From NCBI GenBank assembly GCA_014529385.2, contig CM043957.1, forward strand, positions 68,816,503 through 68,880,502: a stretch of DNA of 64,000 nucleotides. The letters run 5' to 3'. Position numbers and translations under genes: made by a program. The notes under the pieces are model-generated. The model did no database searches. It saw only the letters and a list, made by a program, of their open reading frames with translations, and was not told where the DNA came from. The stretch's first letter is position 1; each line of letters opens with the position of its first letter. This DNA comes from Adiantum capillus-veneris. Its lineage: Eukaryota; Streptophyta; Polypodiopsida; Polypodiales; Pteridaceae. Below are positions 55,780 to 64,000 of this stretch, one piece after another.

Positions 55780-56720
55780 CGGAGATCAAAGAAAAGGCAA
55801 AGGCATTGTTCCAAAACTACAAGGACGTATTTGTGTGGGAACATACTGATCTAAAAGGAGTAGATCCTGAAGTGTGACAACATAGAATTACACTAAAACC
55901 AGATGCCAGACTAGCTCGGCTACAAAGATACAAAATGAATCCCAACTATGCTAAGAAGGTGAAGGAGGAGATTGACAATCTTCTCAAAGCAGGGCTCATC
56001 ACACAGGTAGCAAGTAGTGATTGGCTATTTCCTATATTGGTTGTCCCTAAGAAGAAACAAGAACGAGAAGTTAAGGGTGTGTGTGGACTACAAAAAGCTA
56101 AATGCTGAGACCATGAAGGATCATTTTCCATTACCATTCACAGACATGATGCTGGAAAAAATTTCAGGCCACAAAATGTATAGCTTTATGGATGGATATA
56201 TTGGCTACAATCAACTAAATATTACACCTGAAGATAGGGCCAATACTACATTTATTAATGAATAGGGAGCATTCATGTATCTGGTGATGCTAGCTTTGTA
56301 ATGCTCCTGCAACTTTTCTAGAACAGTGTATGATGGAAATTTTTTAGTGAATTCCTACACAAGCTTTTGGCCATCTTCGTCGATGATTTCACAGTTTTCT
56401 CCACTGAAGAAATGCACTTACTTTTTTTGGAAATGGTGTTCAAAAGGTGCAATTAGAAAAGAATCTATATGAACCCCTTCAAGGCATTATTCATGGTTTA
56501 GAAGGGACAACTTTTGGGACATATAGTGTCCAAGAATGGGATTGAAATAAAAATTGACAAGATCAAGTGCATTCAGCAAGCTAGAGCTTTGACCATTGTC
56601 TCGAAACTAAGTTCGTTCTTAAGGTATATCAATTTATGCAAAATATTTGTTTATATGTTTGCATCCAAGGCACTACCATTGTATGATTTGACTAAGAAAG
56701 GGAACAAGTTTATCTATAAT
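55780..56720 (+). pseudogene. Element B reverse transcriptase
   Basis: Conserved gypsy RT blocks appear in order: LFQNYKDVFVWEHTDLKG, RLQRYKMNP with VKEEIDNLLKAGLI, LRVCVDYKKLNAETMKDHFP, SFMDGYIGYNQLNI, then AIFVDDFTVFS (the catalytic V-D-D motif), LLGHIVSKNGIEI and the thumb-like SSFLRYINLCKIF. Reverse transcriptase copies the element RNA. The first frame is closed by TGA at about 55878 and later stops and shifts occur; the enzyme cannot be made intact. Confidence 0.88.
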
Positions 56721-57055
56721 GAAGTGTAAAAAGAGTTTCCGGTGCCTAAAAGATGCAATCAGCAGAGGAAGCCAATACTTTGCCAGCCTAACTAGGATAT
56801 TTATTTTCCATGTTCATGTAGATGCCTCTGGCATGGCTATGGGAGCCATACTAGCCCAGCCTGATGGGAAGACAAACTACTCGGTCTACCTCACCAGTTG
56901 CAGGTTCAATACAGCTAAACAGGGGTACTCAACCAGTGAAAGAGAGGCATTGGGGATGGTGTTTAGCGCCACCAAATTTAGTATTACTTACTAGGAAAGC
57001 TATTTCACTTCTTTGTTGATCATCAAGCTTTATTGTTTTTTATCAACAAAGTCAT
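56719..57055 (+). pseudogene. Element B RNase H, first module
   Basis: FHVHVDASGMAMGAILAQPD is the first catalytic strand with its Asp; YSTSEREALGMVFSATKF holds the conserved Glu and following helix; then, after a stop and frame change, FFVDHQALLFFINK holds the next Asp. The module breaks off there. Confidence 0.85.
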
Positions 57056-57064
57056 TATACGAGG

Positions 57065-57560
57065 AGCCTTATCACTCACTTTGAATGGAGGGATAAATGT
57101 GAGGAGTCATTCCAGAAGCTTAAACAAGCCTTGACATCAGCACCAATATTGAAGACTTTAGACTGGAACAAAATTTTCCATGTGCATGTAGATTCTTCAA
57201 ACTTTTTTATTGACTGCATATTAGCTCATCCAGGTGAGGGGACAATGGATTTTTTAAATCTCCTATGCAAGCATACAACTAAACATAACTGAAAAGAACT
57301 ACACCACCACCAAAAGGAAGGGCCTTGGAATGATGTATGCGGTTAAGAAATTTTGATACTACTTGTTAGCTGACAAATTTGTCTTTTTTGTAGATCACCA
57401 AGCCTTACTTTACTTGTTGAATAATCCATGCAATACAAAAAGTAGTGAGATGGTTTATCATCCTAATTGAATTCAACCTTACAGTGTCAGTCAAAAACGG
57501 CACCACGCACCAAAGAGCCAATCACCTATCAAGGATCACTTTGGGAGAAGCACCAAAAGG
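57065..57560 (+). pseudogene. Element B second RT-connection and RNase H module
   Basis: Immediately after the first module, the frame reads THFEWRDKCEESFQKLKQ and LTSAPILKTLDWNK, the stretch that normally precedes RNase H, followed by IFHVHVDSSNFFIDCILAHP, NYTTTKRKGLGMMYAVKKF and FVFFVDHQALLYLLNN. It is a complete second copy of the connection and RNase H, similar to but clearly different from the first. Downstream NHLSRITLGEAPKGVDDDF is the usual RNase H end. Confidence 0.85.
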
Positions 57561-57689
57561 GGTAGATGACGATTTTCTAGATGCTTATCAGTTCTCCATG
57601 GAGATGGTTCCTAGATGGTCAGAGGACCTTGTATCTATGATGACCATAGCACAAGTAGATTCACAAATACCACTTCCCATTACACCACC

Positions 57690-57960
57690 AATGATTGACC
57701 AATCAGCTTTATATCAATTGTTGTCTGGAAGGCTGTATTGGAGAAACAAGGATGGGATTCTACTGTTGTGCATTGGCCCTGAGGGACATGCAAACTATTT
57801 GATTCAAGCTCATACAATGGTAGTAGGACTCCACTTTGCAGAAGACCAAACCTTACGACGATTAACCTAGCTAGGGGTCTATTGGCCTATGATGAAGAAA
57901 GACGTCCATGATTATGTGAACAATTGTTCTCAGTGTAGGGAAAAGGTTGTCTTACCTCAT
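57690..57960 (+). pseudogene. Element B integrase zinc-binding module 1 (HHCC)
   Basis: GRLYWRNKDGILLLCIG precedes AHTMVVGLHFAEDQTLRRL (two His) and, after an in-frame TAG, GVYWPMMKKDVHDYVNNCSQC (two Cys). All four zinc ligands are present. Confidence 0.85.
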
Positions 57961-58089
57961 GCCACGTTATTCCAAATTTCTGTGGTGACACCACAATGAA
58001 GTAGATATCTAGTAGAGTATCTAACCAATATATATTTCTTGCAGATATGAGTAACAAAGACACAGAGCAATTAACACAAAAGCAACCAA

Positions 58090-58335
58090 CTACGTGATGA
58101 TTGGAAGTCAACTCTATCGACAAGGAAAGGACCAATAGCTCAGACTATGTGCCAATGAGGATGAATACCTTCCTATCTTGGAACAAGCACGCGTAGGTAT
58201 GGCAGGAGGTCATTTCTCTCATGAAACTTTAGTTAGAGCTATATTGAGGGTTGGAATTTGGTGGCCGACCTTATTTGCTAATGCAAAAGAATTTGTTTGA
58301 CGATGTGATTCATGTCAACAAGCAAAGATGCCAAC
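58090..58335 (+). pseudogene. Element B integrase zinc-binding module 2
   Basis: MIGSQLYRQGKDQ, LRLCANEDEYLPILEQARVG, GGHFSHETLVRAIL, GIWWPTLFANAKEFV and RCDSCQQAK form a second such module. The first histidine is replaced by arginine (QAR for QAH, a one-base change); the second His and both Cys remain. Confidence 0.85.
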
Positions 58336-58359
58336 AAGAATTGATAGTATGTCATTGTG

Positions 58360-59270
58360 ACCTATGATGGGAGCATGCGCATTTGCTAAGTGGGGTATAG
58401 ACTTTGTCGGTCCAATACAACCGGAAACATATAAGACTTAGGCGCAATATATTATTGTGGCCACGGATCACTTGACCAAATGGGTTGAGGCAAGAGCCAC
58501 TAGGAAGAACAACCACTGTAGCATTCCTATATGAGTGCATTTTCATGAGGTATGGACTTCCTATTCAGCTTGTAAGTGATCGAGGGTTGCATTTTCTCAA
58601 TGAGGTGATAGAGCATTCGTTGAACGAGTTTATGGTGATCTGTAACAAATTTGCACCCTATCATCCTCAAACAAATGGTCAAGTTGAACACACAAAAACT
58701 TGAGCTCTGTGCTTACCAAGTTGTTAGTACAAGACGAACTAATTGGGAAATGCATCTTCATTCAGCCTTGTGGCTTATAGAGTGTCCTTCAAAACGACCT
58801 TGAATACAACTCCCTTTATCTTGGTCTATGTAGACGTGATACTGCCCATGGAATTCTTATTACCGACTCGTAGAGTTGCGCACAAATTGGAATGGAAAGG
58901 CCACGAGTGGTCAGAACAAATGGAGGACTTAGAGCGGCTAGATGAACATAGGCTAGCATCCATAGCACATATCTGTGCACAAAAACAAAAACATTTCTTT
59001 GACTCACATTTGTTAACAAAGATCTTTAAACAAGGGGATTTGGTACTAGTTTACTCCCTGAAACAACACATTCCTAAATTCAAGAAGAAGGGACATGGTC
59101 CTTTTGTCATTGAGAATGTTTCACCAAATGGGGCTGTAAAACTAGCTATCTTAGGTGGAGAGGTTATGAAAAACTGGATTAGTGGATGTTGTCTTCGGAA
59201 ATACCATTTACCCTTAACTAATGATATCTTGCAAAAAAGAATGCATGCAGCAAAAGAACACAAGCTCGAA
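58360..59270 (+). pseudogene. Element B integrase catalytic core and C-terminal domain
   Basis: The DDE core shows AKWGIDFVGPIQPE (first Asp), YIIVATDHLTKWVEA, then in a shifted frame LPIQLVSDRGLHFLNEV (second Asp) and APYHPQTNGQVEHTKT (Glu). A stop and a frame change lead to the 176-residue open frame 58743-59273, with SLVAYRVSFKTTLNTTPFIL, the helical linker and the C-terminal DNA-binding segment GDLVLVYSLKQH...GHGPFVIENVSPNGAVKLAIL ending WISGCCLRKYHLPL. The integrase inserts the cDNA. All three catalytic residues are recognisable, but no frame holds them together. Confidence 0.9.
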
Positions 59271-59454
59271 TGACAGCAGGTGATTGAAGAAGCCCAAGAA
59301 GAGGCACGCATCCAGATTCTAAAGCAAAAGGTTGCAATGTGACCAATCCCTGTCACTCAATACCTTTCAAGTTCACCATCACTACTTTACTCAATCCTTA
59401 GCTGGTCATAAAGTGGAGACAGATGATGAATGGTTGGATGGATTAGATGCGAAT

Positions 59455-59800
59455 AACAGTGACCTTGAAAGTTGGATTCAAAGTCAATGCACTAGCCGAC
59501 ACAGGTGCATGACTCAATGGTGTCAACTATTTAACATACAAAAAAGCAACAACCCAAAAAAAGCAACAACTCAACCTCTGGAATATTACAGAGTTAAAAG
59601 TCAAGGGATGCCATAAAGAATTCACACCAACATTGGACGTGATTAATCTCAACATCTTTGTGCATGGATTTATATGCCCACATACTTTTATTTGCATTCA
59701 AGATGAGCATATGAATGAGGATATGGTGCTAGGAGTTCCCTAGATGTGAACCTATAAGGCTGTTCATGACTGGGATGAAAAGGTTTTAGCCTTAACACTC
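59455..59800 (+). pseudogene. Element B post-integrase retropepsin-like domain (DTGA)
   Basis: In the frame beginning TTGAAAGTTGG at 59462, the translation is LKVGFKVNALADTGA, a stop, then LNGVNYLTYKK, a middle portion with LNIFVHGFICPHTFIC, and DMVLGVP followed by YKAVHDWDEKVLALTL. A hydrophobic strand ending A-D-T-G-A, followed about 80 residues later by L-G-x-P, is the retropepsin signature. It lies downstream of the integrase, not in the usual place. In-frame stops occur after DTGA and near the LGVP motif. Confidence 0.6.
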
Positions 59801-59814
59801 AAGGACAAATAGTT

Positions 59815-60290
59815 AAGAGTACCATTTTCTCATAGCCGTGAAGAGTGGAAAGCCGCTCTCAAGACTCCGGAGCTACCAAAAAACGACAAAAACTCAACTC
59901 CTATGCTCGCTATTTGGCACCAAATCCATTCTCATAATATCGGCATGCAAGGAACCATGGAATTTTGGGTACCTAAAACTCAACTCATCAACAATCCTAA
60001 GCAAATTTGGGTGCCTAAACAATTGTTGAACACTAAGAAAAATGTCTTCAACTGCACAGCCATGTCAACTGCAACAACGAACACCAAAGTCACGACCCCC
60101 ATCTCAATGGGTGTGGAAAACTAAGCAGAAACCTGAAGCCAAGCTCAAACAGAAGACTGAGTGTAAAAGAAAATTCAAGGTACAACCACGAGCAGTTGTG
60201 TATAAATGGGTACCAAAGATTTCATCAGTACCAGCAACACTACCTTGCAGTGTCCACCGATTCCAGCACCACGGCTACAGAATATGTGCA
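59815..60290 (+). pseudogene. Element B tail with repeated W-V-P-K motifs
   Basis: In phase with the preceding domain, the tail contains EEWKAAL, MEFWVPKTQLIN and KQIWVPKQLLNTKK; then, in a shifted frame, SQWVWKTKQKPEAKLKQK and VVYKWVPKISSVPA. It is basic and lysine/glutamine-rich. The motif matches the tail of element A (VWVPKSDF, RWVPKSLV). Confidence 0.55.
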
Positions 60291-60600
60291 TAGCACTATA
60301 TCAAAGAATGAGCACAAATATTGCAAAATTTTCTCTTTAAGAGAGTCAACCAGTAGGCTGCTTCACCATCGGCAACCCTTGGGTATCCCGCTCAAGACCC
60401 ATCTCTTGTACAACATTGTGTTTCCAATTGCATTGACCTCAATAGCATGATAGGGCCAATCTTGGCCATGCATAGAAATGAATTTTTTGCCCTTGCATTG
60501 CACAACCTGGGCTACACTCTCTTGTCTCGAAGGACTGAGGCAAGGAGGGGGGGAAGCATTCTTAATGCAGACTCAAATATCTGCAGTAGATTAAGAGAAG

Positions 60601-61699
60601 GGCAATGTTTTGAAGTGCTTGAATGTTAATGTGTGGATTTCTTGCTACTCAAGAGTAAAATGCCCTGATAAGCAAACAAAATAGGGAATGTGTAATATGA
60701 CAATCCCTAGGTGTGTGTAAATAGTGTAAATATTACCAAAAAAGTCCAAAAATACTACAATTTTTACTCTTTTGCGTATTTTTTGGCCTAAAAAGTGATC
60801 AAAATGAAGCAATCCACTCACATATGGCCAAGTAATAAAATTAAGTGTGTTTTCGTAATTTTAGGTTCGGGGTTCTATTTTTTGGAGTGAGTTTGTAATT
60901 TTTTTCTTAATAATAATGTCAAAAATAATAAATAAATACCAAACAAATCTAAATGGAGAAAGGGAAAGGACATCGATAAACAGGAAGTAGAGGTAGAGAA
61001 GTTTGTGACATCAGCAAGACGGATTCCACATGCCCTCATGTGGGCAGCAAGATAGGGAGAGGAGATTGCAACACCAACAAGATAACGAATCTTGCAGTAA
61101 CAAAGGGGGAGGTTTGAGGGCAATGCTATTGGAAGAGGATGGAGGGGGTAATGTACATTGTTGGTGCGTTGCTACAACCCAATCAGTTTTTGGATGTGGT
61201 GGTGTTGCTGCAATTTAGACACAGCGTGTGTGCGATTATGCATGTTATTGCATTGTTTGAATACACTTTGTGTGCTAGGTTTGTTGTGTGATGACAATAG
61301 TAAGAAATCTTGCATCAGTCGCTCTCTCTCCCTCAAGGAGAGGTAGAGGGAGACAAGGCTCTCGGAGGAAAAGAGCATTGCTCGAACACAATCCATCAAA
61401 CTGAAGGAAATGCAGGAATTGAGTGTGACAATGTCCACATATCGGTCCGACATAGACATGTCCTTCTTTCTAAGGTTGAAAGCTTTCCTTGAGGAGGAGG
61501 TAGTTGCTCGCATGTGTTTGATTAAGCTTGACGGTACTATTTTTTACCAACACTTTTTAATGATCGTACAGATCATGGCTACATCCATTGTAGCTATCAA
61601 TAAAAAAATAAAACAGTACCGTGGTTGAGATATCGATACCCCTATTAGTGCAAATATTTTGTGTTGTGCACTGAAAAACAGAAGAACATGCATGGATAA
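60601..61699. other. Intergenic DNA, no supported gene
   Basis: AT-rich sequence. Short open frames at 61030-61218 and 61310-61628 have no recognised motif. Confidence 0.4.
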
Positions 61700-61860
61700 C
61701 ACCTTTCCAAGATCGTGGTATGCCTCTGAATAAAATTAAAGGACTTTGGCAATGTATGATTTTCCCATCCACAACCACATACCAAAATATCGTCTACATA
61801 TTCGCACTCAATGAGGTATATACAAATGCGCAGCCCCGATTGGAGTAGTTCTTAAGATGA
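61700..61860 (-). pseudogene. Possible copia reverse transcriptase scrap
   Basis: The minus strand reads CEYVDDILVCGCG around 61770-61808. YVDDIL is the copia RT catalytic motif and GFE-like neighbours are missing. The stretch before it (RICIYLIE) is consistent but short. Chance is possible. Confidence 0.3.
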
Positions 61861-62512
61861 TGGCAAGAAACACATAGGTCAATTCTTCCTCATTGCTTCC
61901 ATCTCCTATGAGTTCTTTTGATTAAAATTATTAACTGCTTCTTTTTAATTGTGCGAGATTAGTGACCATGCAACTCTGTCAAGGGCACAAAGGGGGTTTG
62001 TTATGGGGACTACCCATGGAGATGTGCACACATGCGGTCCATTATCACCTGATGTTCTTCATACTATGGACAGGAACCCAGGTTATTCAAACGGCAAGGA
62101 AACCATTGTGATGCAGGATAGCAATGGTGGCAAAATAGGTGCCGACTTCATTCCTCTTGTTAGTAGGAGAAATTACTACTAATTCTAGTTAAAATGATGT
62201 ATACAAGTCCTCATTAACTCTAGTTAAATGTAATGTTTTTCTTTTGCTTCTGTTTTAATACACCCTTTGTACAGTTGTTGATGTCGATGGAATTCTTCAA
62301 TCCTTGAGAAAATGAAAAGGTGCAACCTCCAAAGTGCAAGCTTTGGAAGAGGATGCAACGATGGAGAGACTTTAGGAGATGCTATTGCAATGAAATAAAT
62401 GTAGTGGTGAATGTACATGTCTCCCAATTAGAGGAGCAAGTGCAATGTCTACGTAGGGAAGCTGCATCCTTTAAAGTGCAACTCAACAAATTAAATGCTA
62501 TTGCCACCTATA
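61861..62512. other. Intergenic DNA; short open frames of unknown meaning
   Basis: Frames 61949-62182 and 62320-62517 are open. The second ends in a heptad-like stretch (SQLEEQVQCLRREAAS) suggestive of a coiled coil. No family is recognised. Confidence 0.25.
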
Positions 62513-63150
62513 AATAATAGAACTCGCTTTTAACATACAACAAAATCTCCTATCTCCCATATGTCGCATCGTTGTCTTATATTCCACTTGTTAATCGTGT
62601 CTTGTTTTTTTTGCTCCAAATTTTTGAGGTTTTTCTCCTATTATTTGTAAACTTTCCTTTCCTTGTTGAATAACATTATGTTTGCCTTGTCAAGATGCTA
62701 GGAAATTTGTAAAGAAATCATTAAAAAAAAATCCCTACCAGTAGGCAATAGAGATCTAGCAGTAGTAATCACCTTCTTACATGCTACCATTGGTTTTCTT
62801 TACTATAATCTGATAATATACTTCATATGATTCTACATGTCTTGTTTATCATATTTATTGCAATAGAACTTACTTTTTCTCGAATACAAAAAACGCCTAC
62901 TACTGCTAGCTCCGATTATCTACATGTAGGGATTTTTTTAAAATTATTTCTTTAAAGATTCCCTAGCATCTTAGCAAAGAAACATATTGTTATTCAACAA
63001 AAGAAGAGAAGTTCACAAATGATAGGAGGAGAACGTCAAAATTTTGAAGCAAAAACTATGAGACACGATTAACAACTGGAATGTAAGACAATGATGTAAC
63101 ATACAGGAGCACAGAGATTGCATTGTATATTAAATACGAGTTCTATTATT
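62513..63150. mobile_element. Foldback element with about 260-bp terminal inverted repeats
   Basis: The left end AATAATAGAACTCG is the exact complement of the right end CGAGTTCTATTATT (63137-63150). Complementarity runs inward through ATTGTCTTATATTCCA, GTTAATCGTGTCT, TTGTTGAATAACA, AAGATGCTAGG, AAATCCCTAC and CTAGCAGTAGTA, covering about 62513-62775 and 62893-63150 with scattered mismatches. A loop of about 120 bp lies between. No coding capacity. It is either a large MITE or a foldback transposon. A target-site duplication is not obvious. Confidence 0.85.
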
Positions 63151-64000
63151 CATATTGTTTAAACGAGCGGCAATGCCTAAACCCTTCACATTGAAAATGA
63201 AGGTCAGGAACCCAAGGACTTACTGAAAGCTTGACAAGTCTTTTCAGACCTCTATTATGATGCTACTGACAAGTTGGATGAACATTCAGCTACATCTGAT
63301 GATTCTGGCTCAAAAAAAGAACATGTGAGAGCACAACTACTCCTAAAAGGAGGAGAGGAAAAGTTTTTTGACTTTCCAGACCAAAAAACAAGAAGACAAA
63401 AATGGTAAAGAAGAAAAATATAAACAAAATACTTGAAATCTAGACCTATGCCATCAGTTTCTAGAGGTCAAGTCTTGTGCAATTCTGAAGATGGTGCCAA
63501 AAAGCCTAATTTAAACCCACAATGCTTGATTCTGCAAAACATTCGGAAATGAAGCAATCGAAACCCAAATCATGGAATTTTTGAAAGGAAAGTATATTTT
63601 GCAATCTAGTAGGATTTATTGGGGGGTTTGAGAGGAAATGAGATGGGAAGCCCAAGTATGTATAGTCAAGGTAGGCTAAAAGTAGTCTCATTTTCACTTG
63701 TCTACTTTGGGAGAGAGCTCTTGGTGACCTTCCAGCGTGCAACTTCTGCAGCTTCTAGCGACCGCCACAGTACACCATCTCACATGATACATGAGGGGTG
63801 AGTTGCTAACCTACTAATGAACATTTTTAGTCATGTCTTCGAGGTCAGGAAGGGACGACAAAAACCCTAGGTTAGCATAATCTCTTCAGGGAAAGTGAGT
63901 GCAAAAATGATCGTGCCGGCCAACTCAACCCACCAAGTGTTACCAAACCTGATAGGGAGCATAGAAAAGACCTATAGGACATTCCCATGTGAGTAGATGA
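63151..64000. other. Intergenic DNA, no supported gene
   Basis: Only short frames (63506-63742 minus, 63619-63801 plus) without recognisable motifs. The window ends here, so a gene continuing beyond cannot be excluded. Confidence 0.4.

Larger units (their letters stand above)
54128..60600 (+). mobile_element. Element B: Ty3/gypsy retrotransposon, internal region, decayed
   Basis: Plus-strand order: gag-like sequence (54204-55007), retropepsin variant (about 55100), reverse transcriptase (55790-56720), RNase H (56720-57050), a second RT-connection plus RNase H (57065-57460), integrase zinc-binding module 1 (57690-57950), module 2 (58100-58330), integrase core and C terminus (58360-59270), a further retropepsin-like domain (59460-59780), a W-V-P-K-motif tail (59920-60250) and a purine-rich tract (60537-60555). 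Many single-base stops and frameshifts interrupt it. No matching 3' LTR is seen. The duplicated modules suggest either a chimera of two related elements or an unusual family architecture. Confidence 0.75.

Noticed and set aside
59332-59616. 94-residue plus-strand frame downstream of the integrase
   Set aside because: The neighbouring frame carries the DTGA protease-like signature; this frame is its shadow over the overlapping part.

Overview
The window looks like nuclear DNA of a vascular land plant with a large, repeat-dominated genome. A non-seed plant, most likely a fern, is my best guess. The evidence is one intact OVATE-family gene (a land-plant family), an F-box gene, pentatricopeptide-repeat (PPR) debris, Ty1/copia and Ty3/gypsy LTR retrotransposons of plant type, and many long (GA)n, (CA)n and poly-C tracts. 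The fern assignment rests on the look of the gypsy proteins and is inference. Nothing bacterial, organellar or CRISPR-like was seen.

Only one gene is convincingly intact: an OVATE family protein at 1128-2663 (+). A second candidate is an F-box protein at 50664-51326 (-), probably truncated. Almost everything else is mobile DNA in various states of decay.

Layout. 1-4.6 kb: OVATE gene and flanks. 5.3-6.4 kb: decayed minus-strand gypsy pol. About 7.0-13.3 kb: plus-strand element A, with a gag zinc knuckle, a retropepsin, a second degenerate retropepsin-like domain and a tryptophan-motif tail, but no reverse transcriptase or integrase. 14.1-16.9 kb: an unrecognised broken coding region with an in-phase 33-bp repeat. 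18.7-22.1 kb: non-coding DNA between related LTR-like segments. 22.23-22.54 kb: foldback element. 23.8-25.4 kb: gypsy RT (-) and gag (+) fragments. 29.52-34.18 kb: a full-length but RT-deleted copia element with LTRs, primer-binding site and a 5-bp target-site duplication. 36.2-37.75 kb: two copies of a small inverted-repeat element with G-run ends, bracketing a gypsy integrase scrap. 38.4-43.2 kb: microsatellite-rich DNA. 43.4-47.55 kb: a 2.08-kb tandem duplication of PPR pseudogene DNA. 47.75-49.57 kb: a compact GC-rich LTR element without coding capacity. 53.56-60.6 kb: element B, a gypsy element with two RNase H modules, two integrase zinc-binding modules and, after the integrase, an extra retropepsin-like domain and a WVPK-repeat tail. 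62.51-63.15 kb: a 638-bp foldback element.

The most unusual signal is shared by elements A and B: a second aspartic-protease-like domain followed by spaced W-V-P-K motifs, at the 3' end of the internal region in both. In B it lies downstream of the integrase. In A the whole pol segment between the two protease-like domains is absent. The remaining findings are well-delimited structural features. I found no evidence for a novel cellular pathway.
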